Assembly: GCA_035538335.1 (NCBI GenBank)
Contig: DATLKN010000018.1
Span: 1 to 64,000, forward strand
Length of the DNA: 64,000 nucleotides
Reading direction: 5' to 3'
Source of the DNA: AP-15 sp035538335
Lineage (GTDB): Bacteria; Pseudomonadota; Alphaproteobacteria; ATCC43930; CGMCC-115725
The notes below the pieces were generated by a model. That model ran no database searches and was not told the DNA's origin. It saw only the letters and a list, made by a program, of their open reading frames with translations. Both the position numbers and the translations under genes were made by a program. Below are positions 56,855 to 64,000 of the stretch, piece after piece; the first letter of the stretch is position 1; the number at the start of each line of letters is the position of its first letter.

Positions 56855-58242
56855 GCGAGATCCCGACGATCGCGGAAGCCGCCCGCCTCTTCGCGGCAAG
56901 ACGGCTGTCGCCGGTCGAGCTGACCCGCGCCTGCCTCGACCGCATCGAAAGACTGGATGGGCGGCTGCACGCCTTTGTCCATCCGACGCCGGAGCGTGCG
57001 CTCGCCGACGCGCGCGCGGCCGAGGCGGCGATCATGAAGGGCGAGGCGCTCGGGCCGCTGCACGGCGTGCCGATCGGCCTCAAGGACATCGTCGACACCC
57101 GGGGCATCCCGACGACCTGCCAGTCGAAGATCCTGCAGGACAACATTCCCGAAGCCGACGCCGCCTGCGCCGAGCGGCTTGCCGCCGCCGGCACCGTGCT
57201 GATGGGCAAGACGACGACGCACGAATTTGCCGATGGCGGCCCCTCCTTCGACTTGCCGCAGCCGCCGGCGCGCAACCCGTGGAACCCCGAACACTTCACC
57301 GCCGGCAGCAGCAGCGGCACCGGCGCCGCGGTCGCCGCGGGGATGATCCTCGGCGGCATCGGCACCGACACCGGCGGCTCGATCCGCGGCCCCGCCGCGC
57401 TCTGCGGCATCGCCGGGCTGAAGCCGACCTACGGGCTCGTCAGCCGCGCCGGCGTCGCCCCTGCCGCCTGGAGCCTCGACCATATCGGCCCGATGGCGTG
57501 GACGGCGGAGGATTGCGCCATCATGCTGGAGGCGCTCGCCGGCCACGACCCGCGCGACCCGGCAAGCGCCGAGCGCCCGGTGCCCGACTACACGGCACAG
57601 CTCGGGCGCGGCATCAAGGGCGTGCGGATCGGCGTCATCCGCCATTTCCACGAAGCGGATCACCCGGTCGGCGCGGCGGCGCGGCGCGGCATCGAGGAAG
57701 GGGCCGCGACGTTGCGCGAGCTCGGCGCCGAGATCCGCGATGTGAAGCTCTCGCCGCTCCAGGATTGGGTCGCTTGCGGGCAATTGATCTCGCTGACCGA
57801 GCGGGCCGCGGCCTACGAGGAATGGGCCCGCACGCGCCTTCATGACTTCAGCGCGCGGGTGCAGAACCGGCTGATGCTGGGGGCGCTCGTCTCGGGCGTC
57901 GATTACGTGCAGGCGAGCCGCCGCCGGCGCGAGTTGCGCGCCGAATTGCAGGGTGCGATGCAGGGCCTCGACGCGATCCTGACCGCGGCGGCGCCGAACG
58001 AGGCGCCGAAGATCGAGGCGGTGCCGATCTGGGACACCTTCCAGCCGCCGAATTTCACGATGCCGTTCAACCTGGTCGGCTACCCGGCGATCTCGGTGTG
58101 CAGCGGCTTCGGCGAATTGGGCTTGCCGGTCGCGGTGCAGTTCGTGGGCCACCCGTTCGACGAGCCGCGCCTGCTCGCCATCGCCGACGCCTGCGAGAAG
58201 GCGAGCGGCCACCGCGCCCGCCGCCCGGAATTGGCCCTCTAA
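56851..58242 (+). CDS. Amidase-signature hydrolase
   Basis: The product has 463 residues. The Ser-cisSer-Lys triad is visible: Lys in GVPIGLKDIVDTRGIP, cis-Ser in the GSSSGTGAAVAAGM segment, and nucleophilic Ser in GTDTGGSIRGPAALCGIAGL. It hydrolyses amides or, as in AtzE-type enzymes, carboxybiuret-like molecules. It is coupled by ATGA to the small subunit gene, so the two probably act as a complex. The substrate is unknown. Confidence 0.9.
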   Translation: MSEIPTIAEAARLFAARRLSPVELTRACLDRIERLDGRLHAFVHPTPERALADARAAEAAIMKGEALGPLHGVPIGLKDIVDTRGIPTTCQSKILQDNIPEADAACAERLAAAGTVLMGKTTTHEFADGGPSFDLPQPPARNPWNPEHFTAGSSSGTGAAVAAGMILGGIGTDTGGSIRGPAALCGIAGLKPTYGLVSRAGVAPAAWSLDHIGPMAWTAEDCAIMLEALAGHDPRDPASAERPVPDYTAQLGRGIKGVRIGVIRHFHEADHPVGAAARRGIEEGAATLRELGAEIRDVKLSPLQDWVACGQLISLTERAAAYEEWARTRLHDFSARVQNRLMLGALVSGVDYVQASRRRRELRAELQGAMQGLDAILTAAAPNEAPKIEAVPIWDTFQPPNFTMPFNLVGYPAISVCSGFGELGLPVAVQFVGHPFDEPRLLAIADACEKASGHRARRPELAL

Positions 58243-58244
58243 TT

Positions 58245-58271
58245 GTCATTGCGAGCGCAGCGAAGCAATCT
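58245..58271 (+). repeat. Family 1 repeat, left arm
   Basis: GTCATTGCGAGCGCAGCGAA followed by GCAATC, directly ahead of the GIY-YIG start codon. It lies where the nuclease gene's ribosome binding site would be expected. Confidence 0.85.
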
Positions 58272-58277
58272 CGCGAA

Positions 58278-58565
58278 ATGGAAAAGACCTATTGCGTTTA
58301 CATCCTGACCAACCTGCGCCATACGGTGCTCTATACTGGGGTCACGGGCGATTTGCGCGCGCGCATCACGCAGCATCGCGGGAAGCTGCTTCCAGGATTT
58401 TCGAAGCGCTATAACGTGACGAAGCTCGTTTCTTACGAAACCGGGTCCGACGCGACAGGTGCCATCGCTCGTGAAAAGCAAATCAAGGCCGGCTCACGGC
58501 AAAAGAAAATCGCTCTGATCAACAGCCTCAATCCGCAATGGCACGACCTGTACGAGGATTTATGA
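58278..58565 (+). CDS. GIY-YIG nuclease-domain protein
   Basis: A 95-residue single-domain protein: YCVYILTNLRHTVLYTGVTG carries the VYIL and YTG strands of the GIY-YIG motif, then DLRARITQHRGKLLPGFSKR with Arg and His, NVTKLVSYETGSDATGAIAR with the metal-binding Glu nearby, and EKQIKAGSRQKKIALINSLN. It fits the YhbQ/URI group. No good ribosome binding site is seen before ATG 58278. It is flanked on both sides by family 1 palindromes, which suggests it is linked to their spread. Confidence 0.9.
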   Translation: MEKTYCVYILTNLRHTVLYTGVTGDLRARITQHRGKLLPGFSKRYNVTKLVSYETGSDATGAIAREKQIKAGSRQKKIALINSLNPQWHDLYEDL

Positions 58566-58569
58566 CGAC

Positions 58570-58603
58570 GGGATTGCTTCGTCGCTCCGCTCCTCGCAAT
58601 GAC
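58570..58603 (-). repeat. Family 1 repeat, right arm
   Basis: Reads GGGATTGCTTCGTCGCTCCG to CTCGCAATGAC on the plus strand, inverse of the left arm. It ends 22 bases before the next gene's start, just upstream of that gene's ribosome binding site. Confidence 0.85.
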
Positions 58604-58625
58604 CATCCAGGTAGGAGAAACCCGA

Positions 58626-59771
58626 ATGCGCGAAGGCTACCGCATCTACGACACCGACACGCACATCGACCCCGCCGCCGACGTGCTCGAGCGCTATGTC
58701 GATCCGGGCTTCCGGCCGCGGCTCGCCGACCTGGCGCCCTACCGCGTCACCGTCAAGGGGCGCGACGCCGAGGCGACGCCGCGGCAATCCTACGATTTCG
58801 GCCACATCCTTTATGAGCGCACGCTCGGCGAGGCGGAGCCGACCAAGGGCTCGCGCGACGGGCGGCAATGGCGCGGCGAGAAGAAGCCGGGGGTCGGCGT
58901 CATGGACGACCGCAGCGACAACCGCGTCGCCGACATGGACCTCGAAGGCACCGACGTGCATTTCCTCGTCCCTTCGACCTGGACGAGCGTCGTCGGCCTT
59001 CCCGACGTCGCGCTCGAAATCGGCTTGGTGCGCGCCTATCACCGCTATATGGCCGAGTTCTGCGCCGTCGCGCGGGACCGCCTGAAAGGCCCGATCATCG
59101 CCTCCGGCCGGGCGCCGCAGGAAGCGGTGCGCGAGATCCGCGACTGGGGCAAGTCGGGCTGGGCGGTCGCCGTGCAGCCGCTGCTCGACAACGACCAGCC
59201 GGTCGACCACCCCGACCTCGAGCCGATCTGGCAAGCGGCCGAGGAGCACGACCTCGCGATCGTGCATCACAGCTTCACCTGGAGCCCGCCCTTTTTCCCC
59301 GGCTACCGGGACATGTGGGACAATGTCTACATCGCGCGGCTGTGCTCGCATCCCTGGGGCGCGATGCGGTTCATGGGCGGGTTTCTCGCCGGCGGCATCC
59401 TCGACCGCCATCCGGGATTGCGCCTCGCGGTGCTCGAATGCGGCTTCGGCTGGCTGCCCTTCTGGGTGCGCCGCATGGACGAGCAGGTGAGTTACGTCGG
59501 TCGCACCGCGAAATTGAAGCACCTGCCGAGCGAGCATTTCGCCGCCGGCCGCGTCTTCTGCAACATCGAAGCGCACGAGAAGGAGCCGATGTTCCAGATG
59601 GTGACGGGCGCGCTCGGCGACGGCTGCCTGATGTTCGGCTCCGACTACCCGCATTTCGAGAGCTGGTTCCCCAACTCGGTCGACAAGGTGCTGGAATGGA
59701 AGAGCGTCGGCGAGGCGACGCGGCAAAAGCTCTTCTGGGAGAATGCGCAGCGCTGCTTCAAGCGGGTTTGA
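58626..59771 (+). CDS. Amidohydrolase 2 family protein
   Basis: The product has 381 residues. The TIM-barrel metal motif DTDTHIDPAADVLERY is at the N-terminus, with later HH in LAIVHHSFTWSPP and the FGSDYPHFESWF block near the C-terminus. This family includes decarboxylases such as ACMSD and gamma-resorcylate decarboxylase as well as hydrolases. The start at 58626 follows AGGAGAAACCCGA; an earlier ATG at 58599 lies in the repeat. The substrate is unknown. Confidence 0.88.
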   Translation: MREGYRIYDTDTHIDPAADVLERYVDPGFRPRLADLAPYRVTVKGRDAEATPRQSYDFGHILYERTLGEAEPTKGSRDGRQWRGEKKPGVGVMDDRSDNRVADMDLEGTDVHFLVPSTWTSVVGLPDVALEIGLVRAYHRYMAEFCAVARDRLKGPIIASGRAPQEAVREIRDWGKSGWAVAVQPLLDNDQPVDHPDLEPIWQAAEEHDLAIVHHSFTWSPPFFPGYRDMWDNVYIARLCSHPWGAMRFMGGFLAGGILDRHPGLRLAVLECGFGWLPFWVRRMDEQVSYVGRTAKLKHLPSEHFAAGRVFCNIEAHEKEPMFQMVTGALGDGCLMFGSDYPHFESWFPNSVDKVLEWKSVGEATRQKLFWENAQRCFKRV

Positions 59772-59776
59772 AGTAA

Positions 59777-59791
59777 AGGCGCCAAGCGCCT
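59777..59791. terminator. Short hairpin after the amidohydrolase
   Basis: AGGCGC-CAA-GCGCCT forms a perfect 6-bp stem with a 3-nt loop six bases after the stop codon. No U-run follows, so it is a weak or factor-dependent terminator candidate. Confidence 0.3.
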
Positions 59792-59876
59792 GATCGGTTA
59801 AATTCCGCTAACCAACGACACCTAATCGAGCTTTATTGACCGCGGCGAGTGCGGCCATCGGTTCGCGGGCGATGAT

Positions 59877-60401
59877 TTACGGCTTCCCGAACGTTGCGAT
59901 GCGGTCGATGCGGCAGACGAACAGCACTCGCTTTTCCTCAATCTTCGGGTCGCGCAACGCATAGGGCGGCGGGTTGCGGGTGTATTTCGTCCAGATCCGG
60001 TCGAGCTGCCGCGTCACGTACTCGCCGCCCGGCTCCCACTCGCGCAATTCCTTCTCGACCGTGTGCTTTATCTGCACCCAGTGATAGGGGTTGTCGGGGT
60101 TGACGAGGAGGCTCGTCATCCGCGGGCTCCGGCGGATCCATTCGCATTTCGGGCGGTGCGCGGCGGTGTTGACGAGGATCCTGCCGTCCTCGTGGTCGAA
60201 CCACATCGGCGTCAGGCTCACGCGCCCATCCGGACCGATGAGGCCGAGCGTCTGGGTGATCGGCCGGTCGAGAAGCAGGCGGTAGATCGGGTCAAGGTCG
60301 GAAAGGCTCGCCGCCCGCTTGCGCTCTCCGACCGCGAATTGGCCCTCCTGGAGGCCGTCCGCGACGTGCCGGAAATTGGCGATGACGAAACCGTCGGCCA
60401 T
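59877..60401 (-). CDS. PPOX-class (pyridoxamine-phosphate-oxidase-like) F420/FMN-binding protein
   Basis: The product has 174 residues. The split-barrel core ITQTLGLIGPDGRVSLTPMW, ILVNTAAHRPKCEWIRRSPR, MTSLLVNPDNPYHWVQIKHT and EYVTRQLDRIWTKYTRN match PPOX-class oxidoreductases. Flavin or F420 use is not decided. It starts at 60401 with GGGAGG upstream. Convergent with the amidohydrolase gene before it and divergent from the next. Confidence 0.85.
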   Translation of the reverse strand: MADGFVIANFRHVADGLQEGQFAVGERKRAASLSDLDPIYRLLLDRPITQTLGLIGPDGRVSLTPMWFDHEDGRILVNTAAHRPKCEWIRRSPRMTSLLVNPDNPYHWVQIKHTVEKELREWEPGGEYVTRQLDRIWTKYTRNPPPYALRDPKIEEKRVLFVCRIDRIATFGKP

Positions 60402-60475
60402 CCCTCCCTCCCTTTCTTCGCGCAGTTGCGGGATTATGCAGAGCACGAGACCGGAAGCGAAGAGGGGACGCACCG

Positions 60476-62020
60476 ATGCCCGAGACGATCCTGATGCGCG
60501 GCGCGCATGTCGTGACCGACGCGCGGCGCGGGCCCCCGGGCGTCCTCCGCGACGGCGCGGTCGTCATTGCCGATGGCCTTGTCGTGGAAACCGGGCCCTA
60601 TGCCGCGCTCGCGCCCAAATACCCCGGCGCCCGCGTCCTCGGTGACGGGACGCAGCTGCTCTTGCCCGGCCTCGTCGATGCGCACAGCCACGGCCGCGGC
60701 ATGTCGCCGATCCAGAAGGGCACCTCTAACGGCTTCCTCGAAAACGCCCTCTTCGACTGGGCCTACGGGCCGGCCTTGCCGCCGGAACTCGCGGCGGTGC
60801 TGTGCGCCTGGCGGCATCTGCGCAGCGGCTGCACGCTCTTGCACCACAACGGCTTCGACGACGACGGCCCTGAGGGCGCCCGGCGCGCCCGCGCCGCGAT
60901 CGCCACCTACCTTGCGACCGGCATCCGGCTCGCCTTCTCGCCGGGCCTGCGCGACGAGAGCAAGCTCGCGATGGGCGGCGAAGACTTCCTCCTCGCGCTG
61001 CCGCCGGGCCTCGCCGAGCGCGCCCGGCCCTTCGTCCATTTCGACCGCGAGGCGCTCGTCGAACAATATCTCCGGCTCTTCGACGAGCTTTACGACGCCC
61101 ACAACAACGCCGAAACGCGCATTCTCTTGGCGCCCTGCTGGGCGCACGGCGCGAGCGAGGATTTTCTCTCCCGGGTGCGCCGGAAGGCCGAAGAGCGCGG
61201 CGGCACGATGATCCACATGCACCTGTTGCAGTCGCCGGTGCAAAAGGCCTACGGCCTCAAACGTCACAACAAGCCGACCGTCTTCTGGCTCGACGATCTG
61301 GGGCTTGTGCAAGAGAATGTCTGCTACGGCCACGCGATCCACGTGACCGCGCCTGAGATCGAATTGATGGGCCGCCGCCGCGTCTCGGTGACGAGTCACC
61401 CGAGCTGCAACTTTCATATGCGCAACGGCATCACGCCGGTGATGCCGTTGCGCGCCGCCGGCGTCAACGTCGCGATGGGGCTCGACGACAAGACGATCAA
61501 CGACGACGAGGACGCGGTCATGGAACTGCGCATGATGCACAAGGTGCATCGCCTCGACACCTACGAGCTGACCTCGCCGCCGCTCTCGGCCTATGAGGCG
61601 CTCGAGATCGCGACCTTGAACGGCGCGCGCGCCTGCGGCTTCGAAGGGGAGGTCGGGGCGCTCTTACCGGGCATGAAGGGCGACGCGATCCTCGTCGATC
61701 TGGGGCGCGTGGCGCGCGACCCGTGGCTCGATCCCGCATTCGACATCGCGCAAGCCTTCGTCGAGCGGGCGATGGGCGGCGATGTCGCGACCGTCGTCGT
61801 CGGCGGCCGGGTCGTCGTCGAGGACTGCCGCTCGACGACAATCGATGTCGAGGCGCTCTACCGCGAGATCCGCGCCTTTTGCGACAAGGGCCTCAGCCCC
61901 GAGCACCGCGCCCGCGCCGATCTCCTCGCCGAGATCAAGCCCTACGTGCAGCAATGGTACGCCGGCTGGCACGACGGCATGGCCGACCAGCCCTTCTACC
62001 GCGTCAACAGCCGCAGCTGA
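60476..62020 (+). CDS. Metal-dependent amidohydrolase (ATZ/TRZ-like)
   Basis: The product has 514 residues. The metal ligands are visible: HSH in LLLPGLVDAHSHGRG, then HMHLLQSP, GHAIHVTAPEIELMGRRRVS and LDDKTINDDEDAVMELRMMH. It belongs to the cytosine-deaminase/ATZ-TRZ superfamily of deaminases and chlorohydrolases. The substrate is not determined. The gene lies next to an amidase and other amidohydrolases, suggesting nitrogen-heterocycle or amide catabolism, which is inference. Confidence 0.88.
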   Translation: MPETILMRGAHVVTDARRGPPGVLRDGAVVIADGLVVETGPYAALAPKYPGARVLGDGTQLLLPGLVDAHSHGRGMSPIQKGTSNGFLENALFDWAYGPALPPELAAVLCAWRHLRSGCTLLHHNGFDDDGPEGARRARAAIATYLATGIRLAFSPGLRDESKLAMGGEDFLLALPPGLAERARPFVHFDREALVEQYLRLFDELYDAHNNAETRILLAPCWAHGASEDFLSRVRRKAEERGGTMIHMHLLQSPVQKAYGLKRHNKPTVFWLDDLGLVQENVCYGHAIHVTAPEIELMGRRRVSVTSHPSCNFHMRNGITPVMPLRAAGVNVAMGLDDKTINDDEDAVMELRMMHKVHRLDTYELTSPPLSAYEALEIATLNGARACGFEGEVGALLPGMKGDAILVDLGRVARDPWLDPAFDIAQAFVERAMGGDVATVVVGGRVVVEDCRSTTIDVEALYREIRAFCDKGLSPEHRARADLLAEIKPYVQQWYAGWHDGMADQPFYRVNSRS

Positions 62021-62044
62021 GGGGCGGCAAGCGACGGATCGAGG

Positions 62045-62368
62045 CTACTGCATCGTCGATTTGCCGGTCGGCACGATGCGGGTGACGACGTTCTTCTCGC
62101 GGTCGAGATAATCGGGGACGCGCGGCGCGATCTTCGTCTTCCAGAAATCGCTCTCATAGACCGCCTTGTAGAGCGCCTCGCGCTGCGCTTCGCTCTCGAA
62201 CCGGCGCAGCCACACATAGACGCTGTCGTCGGTCTCGCCGCGGAAGCTGCCGCAGATCACCATCCCCTTCGACACCTGGAACGGGATTATCTCCTCTTCC
62301 ATGATCCGCACCCACTCGGCGAGCTTGCCCGGCCGGACCTTGTATTGCCGCAGTTCATAGAACGCCAT
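62045..62368 (-). CDS. NIPSNAP-family protein
   Basis: The product has 107 residues. MAFYELRQYKVRPGKLAEWV with YVWLRRFESEAQREALYKAV and KIAPRVPDYLDREKNVVTRI is a complete NIPSNAP/dimeric alpha-beta barrel domain. Such proteins often accompany catabolic enzymes but their role is unclear. GGAG lies upstream of the ATG 62368. Confidence 0.88.
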   Translation of the reverse strand: MAFYELRQYKVRPGKLAEWVRIMEEEIIPFQVSKGMVICGSFRGETDDSVYVWLRRFESEAQREALYKAVYESDFWKTKIAPRVPDYLDREKNVVTRIVPTGKSTMQ

Positions 62369-62419
62369 GTCTCGTCTCCTCTGGGGGTGGTTGAGTGGGG
62401 TGGCCCGAGCTTAGCGTGC

Positions 62420-63712
62420 TCACCCGTTTTCGGCGAGGACGCGGCCGGCGAGGTGCAATGAGCCGCAAATGAGGACCCGCGGCCCGGCGCCCGCGGCGGC
62501 GATCGCGGCGATCGCGGCGGCGACCGACGGCGCGCTCTCGGCGGCGAGCCCGGCCGAGCGGGCGGCCGCGACGATCGCCTCGGCAGGCAGCGGGTTCTCT
62601 TCGCCGGGGATCGTCACCGCATAGAGGCGCCTCGCATGCGGGGCGAGCGGGGCGAGGAAGCCGGCCGCGTCCTTCGTCTTCAGCATGCCGACGACGAGGT
62701 CGAGCGGGCGGTCATGCCAGCCCGCGGCAGCCTCGGCCAGCACCTCGCCGCAGCCGGGATTGTGGCCGCCGTCGAGCCACAGTTCGGCGCCTTTGGGCAA
62801 CGCATTGACGAGCGGGCCCCGCGCGAGGCGTTGCAGCCGCGCCGGCCATTCGATATGGCGAAGCCCTGCCGCGATCGCCTGCGGCGGCAGGGCAAAGCCT
62901 TCGAGGTTTTCGAGGCAAGCGACCGCGATGCCGGCATTCTCGATCTGGTGGCGGCCGTAGAGCGCGGGCACCGGCAGGTCGAGCCGCCAGGTCCGGCCCT
63001 CGTAGCGCATGCCGCTCGCGCTCGGAAAGGCATGCCATTCGCGGCCGAACCGGCACAGCCGCGCGCCGATTTCGGCGGCCCGCGCCGCGATGACGCGCAG
63101 CGCCTCCTGCGGCTGCGGCCCGATCGCCGCCGGCCGGCCGGGCTTCAAGATGCCGGCCTTCTCGGCCGCGATCGTCGCGATCGTATCGCCGAGGAAATCC
63201 TGGTGGTCGAGCGATATGGGGGTGATCGCGGCGACGGCCGGGGCGCGCACCACATTGGTCGCGTCGAGCCTTCCGCCGAGCCCCGTTTCGAGCAGCACGA
63301 TATCGGCCGGCATGCGGGCGAAGGCGAGAAAGGCGGCCGCCGTCGTGATCTCGAAATAGGTGATCGGCTCGCCCCCATTGGCGCGCTCGCATTCTTCGAG
63401 AAGCGCGAGCAATGCTGCTTCCTCGATCAATTTGCCGGCGAGCCGAATGCGCTCGTGAAAGCGCACGAGATGCGGGCTCGTATAGGCGTGGACGCGCCAG
63501 CCGCCGGCTTCGAGGCAGGCGCGCAGCGTTGCCACCGTCGAGCCCTTGCCGTTGGTGCCGGCGACGTGAATGACCGGCGGCAATCGCTCCTGCGGGCCGC
63601 CCAACCGGCCGAGCAGGCGCTCGACGCGGCCGAGCGACAGATCGATCTTTTTCGGATGCAGCGCCGAGAGGCGCTCGAGGACGCGGTCGCTGCCCGCCGC
63701 GCCGGCGATCAT
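62420..63712 (-). CDS. folC: Bifunctional folylpolyglutamate synthase/dihydrofolate synthase
   Basis: The product has 430 residues. The P-loop IHVAGTNGKGSTVATLRACL, the Mur-ligase-type YTSPHLVRFHERIRLAG, LLETGLGGRLDATNVV and TPISLDHQDFLGDTIATIAA are all present. It joins glutamate to dihydropteroate and to folates. Its ATG overlaps the accD stop as ATGA, the usual accD-folC pair. Confidence 0.95.
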   Translation of the reverse strand: MIAGAAGSDRVLERLSALHPKKIDLSLGRVERLLGRLGGPQERLPPVIHVAGTNGKGSTVATLRACLEAGGWRVHAYTSPHLVRFHERIRLAGKLIEEAALLALLEECERANGGEPITYFEITTAAAFLAFARMPADIVLLETGLGGRLDATNVVRAPAVAAITPISLDHQDFLGDTIATIAAEKAGILKPGRPAAIGPQPQEALRVIAARAAEIGARLCRFGREWHAFPSASGMRYEGRTWRLDLPVPALYGRHQIENAGIAVACLENLEGFALPPQAIAAGLRHIEWPARLQRLARGPLVNALPKGAELWLDGGHNPGCGEVLAEAAAGWHDRPLDLVVGMLKTKDAAGFLAPLAPHARRLYAVTIPGEENPLPAEAIVAAARSAGLAAESAPSVAAAIAAIAAAGAGPRVLICGSLHLAGRVLAENG

Positions 63713-64000
63713 GCGGCCGGCGCCCCGCCCCCTGGAAGCGGCAGCGGCACGACGGCCGCCGGCGGCCGGCGGTCGCGCAGCAGGCTCAACAATCGAGCCA
63801 AGGTGTCGTGCAATTCGCGCCTCGGCACGATGAGGTCGATCATGCCGTGCTCATAGAGGTATTCGGCGCGCTGAAAGCCCTCCGGCAGTTTTTCGCGGAT
63901 CGTCTCCTCGATGACCCGGCTGCCGGCAAAGCCGATGACGGCGCCGGGCTCGGCCAATGTCAAATCGCCGACCATCGCAAAGGAGGCGCTGACCCCGCCC
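63709..64000 (-). CDS. accD: Acetyl-CoA carboxylase carboxyltransferase subunit beta (C-terminal part)
   Basis: About 97 codons lie inside the window; the gene begins beyond 64000. The frame reads GGVSASFAMVGDLTLAEPGA, IGFAGSRVIEETIREKLPEG and FQRAEYLYEHGMIDLIVPRR, which is the conserved AccD carboxyltransferase end. It makes malonyl-CoA with AccA. Followed by folC with an ATGA overlap. Confidence 0.93.
   Translation of the reverse strand, partial: GGVSASFAMVGDLTLAEPGAVIGFAGSRVIEETIREKLPEGFQRAEYLYEHGMIDLIVPRRELHDTLARLLSLLRDRRPPAAVVPLPLPGGGAPAA

Larger units (their letters stand above)
58245..58603. mobile_element. Candidate mobile unit: GIY-YIG gene flanked by inverted family 1 repeats
   Basis: The left arm 58245-58271 (GTCATTGCGAGCGCAGCGAA, then GCAATC) and the right arm 58570-58603 (GGGATTGCTTCG to CTCGCAATGAC) are inverted and face outward, like the arms of the pair at 2804-2873. 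A complete GIY-YIG nuclease gene fills the space that in the other copy is a short spacer. Arms differ slightly in length and no target-site duplication was found by eye, so mobility is inference. Confidence 0.55.

Overview
The window is high-GC chromosomal DNA from an alphaproteobacterium. The evidence is a BamF-type DUF3035 lipoprotein, the gene order ribF-ileS-lspA-bamF followed by two M16 peptidases, a long ornithine-decarboxylase leader, and three families of short palindromic repeats common in that class. I cannot name the genus. I saw no rRNA, tRNA or CRISPR array.

Bases 1-16,200 are mostly metabolic: a luciferase-like oxidoreductase (cut by the window edge), a small periplasmic stress-type pair, 3-mercaptopyruvate sulfurtransferase, a class IV aminotransferase with HMG-CoA lyase, an AAA ATPase, a cation diffusion facilitator and a thiolase. 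These are followed by a TRAP transporter (DctMQP) divergent from a GntR/FadR regulator, and by polyamine genes (agmatinase-like and ornithine decarboxylase) separated by a structured leader. At 15,370-16,131 lies a glutaredoxin-DinB protein whose first redox cysteine codon is TGA, a candidate selenoprotein.

Bases 16,217-35,508 are a surface-protein island. It holds a 2,219-residue repetitive adhesin, a 92-residue unknown, a type I secretion HlyD/ABC pair, the C-terminal remnant of a second adhesin with the same terminal tag, two TPR glycosyltransferase-like paralogues and a TPR sulfotransferase. The natural reading is secretion, and possibly glycosylation or sulfation, of a cell-surface protein. 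A 2,990-bp IS1-like element with 27-bp ends and an 8-bp target duplication sits just upstream of the secretion promoter. It carries a toxin-HTH-DUF6941 operon and two small genes as low-GC cargo.

Bases 35,688-47,944 are mostly core functions: a membrane/holin-like three-gene operon, hisI, a Rieske oxygenase, ribF, ileS, lspA, bamF, paired M16 peptidases and a hydrolase. Bases 48,043-64,000 are accessory catabolism: a carboxymuconolactone decarboxylase-like protein, an NTF2-like protein, a CmcJ/NvfI-type oxidoreductase, a TPP enzyme, a GMC oxidoreductase, an amidase with a small subunit, two amidohydrolases, a PPOX-type protein and a NIPSNAP protein. The window ends with folC and the 3' end of accD.

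The most notable items are the TGA-containing glutaredoxin, a GIY-YIG nuclease gene lying between inverted copies of a dispersed palindrome (with empty, MITE-like copies elsewhere), the amber codon inside a perfect 22-bp palindrome ahead of the decarboxylase, and the adhesin/T1SS/modification island.
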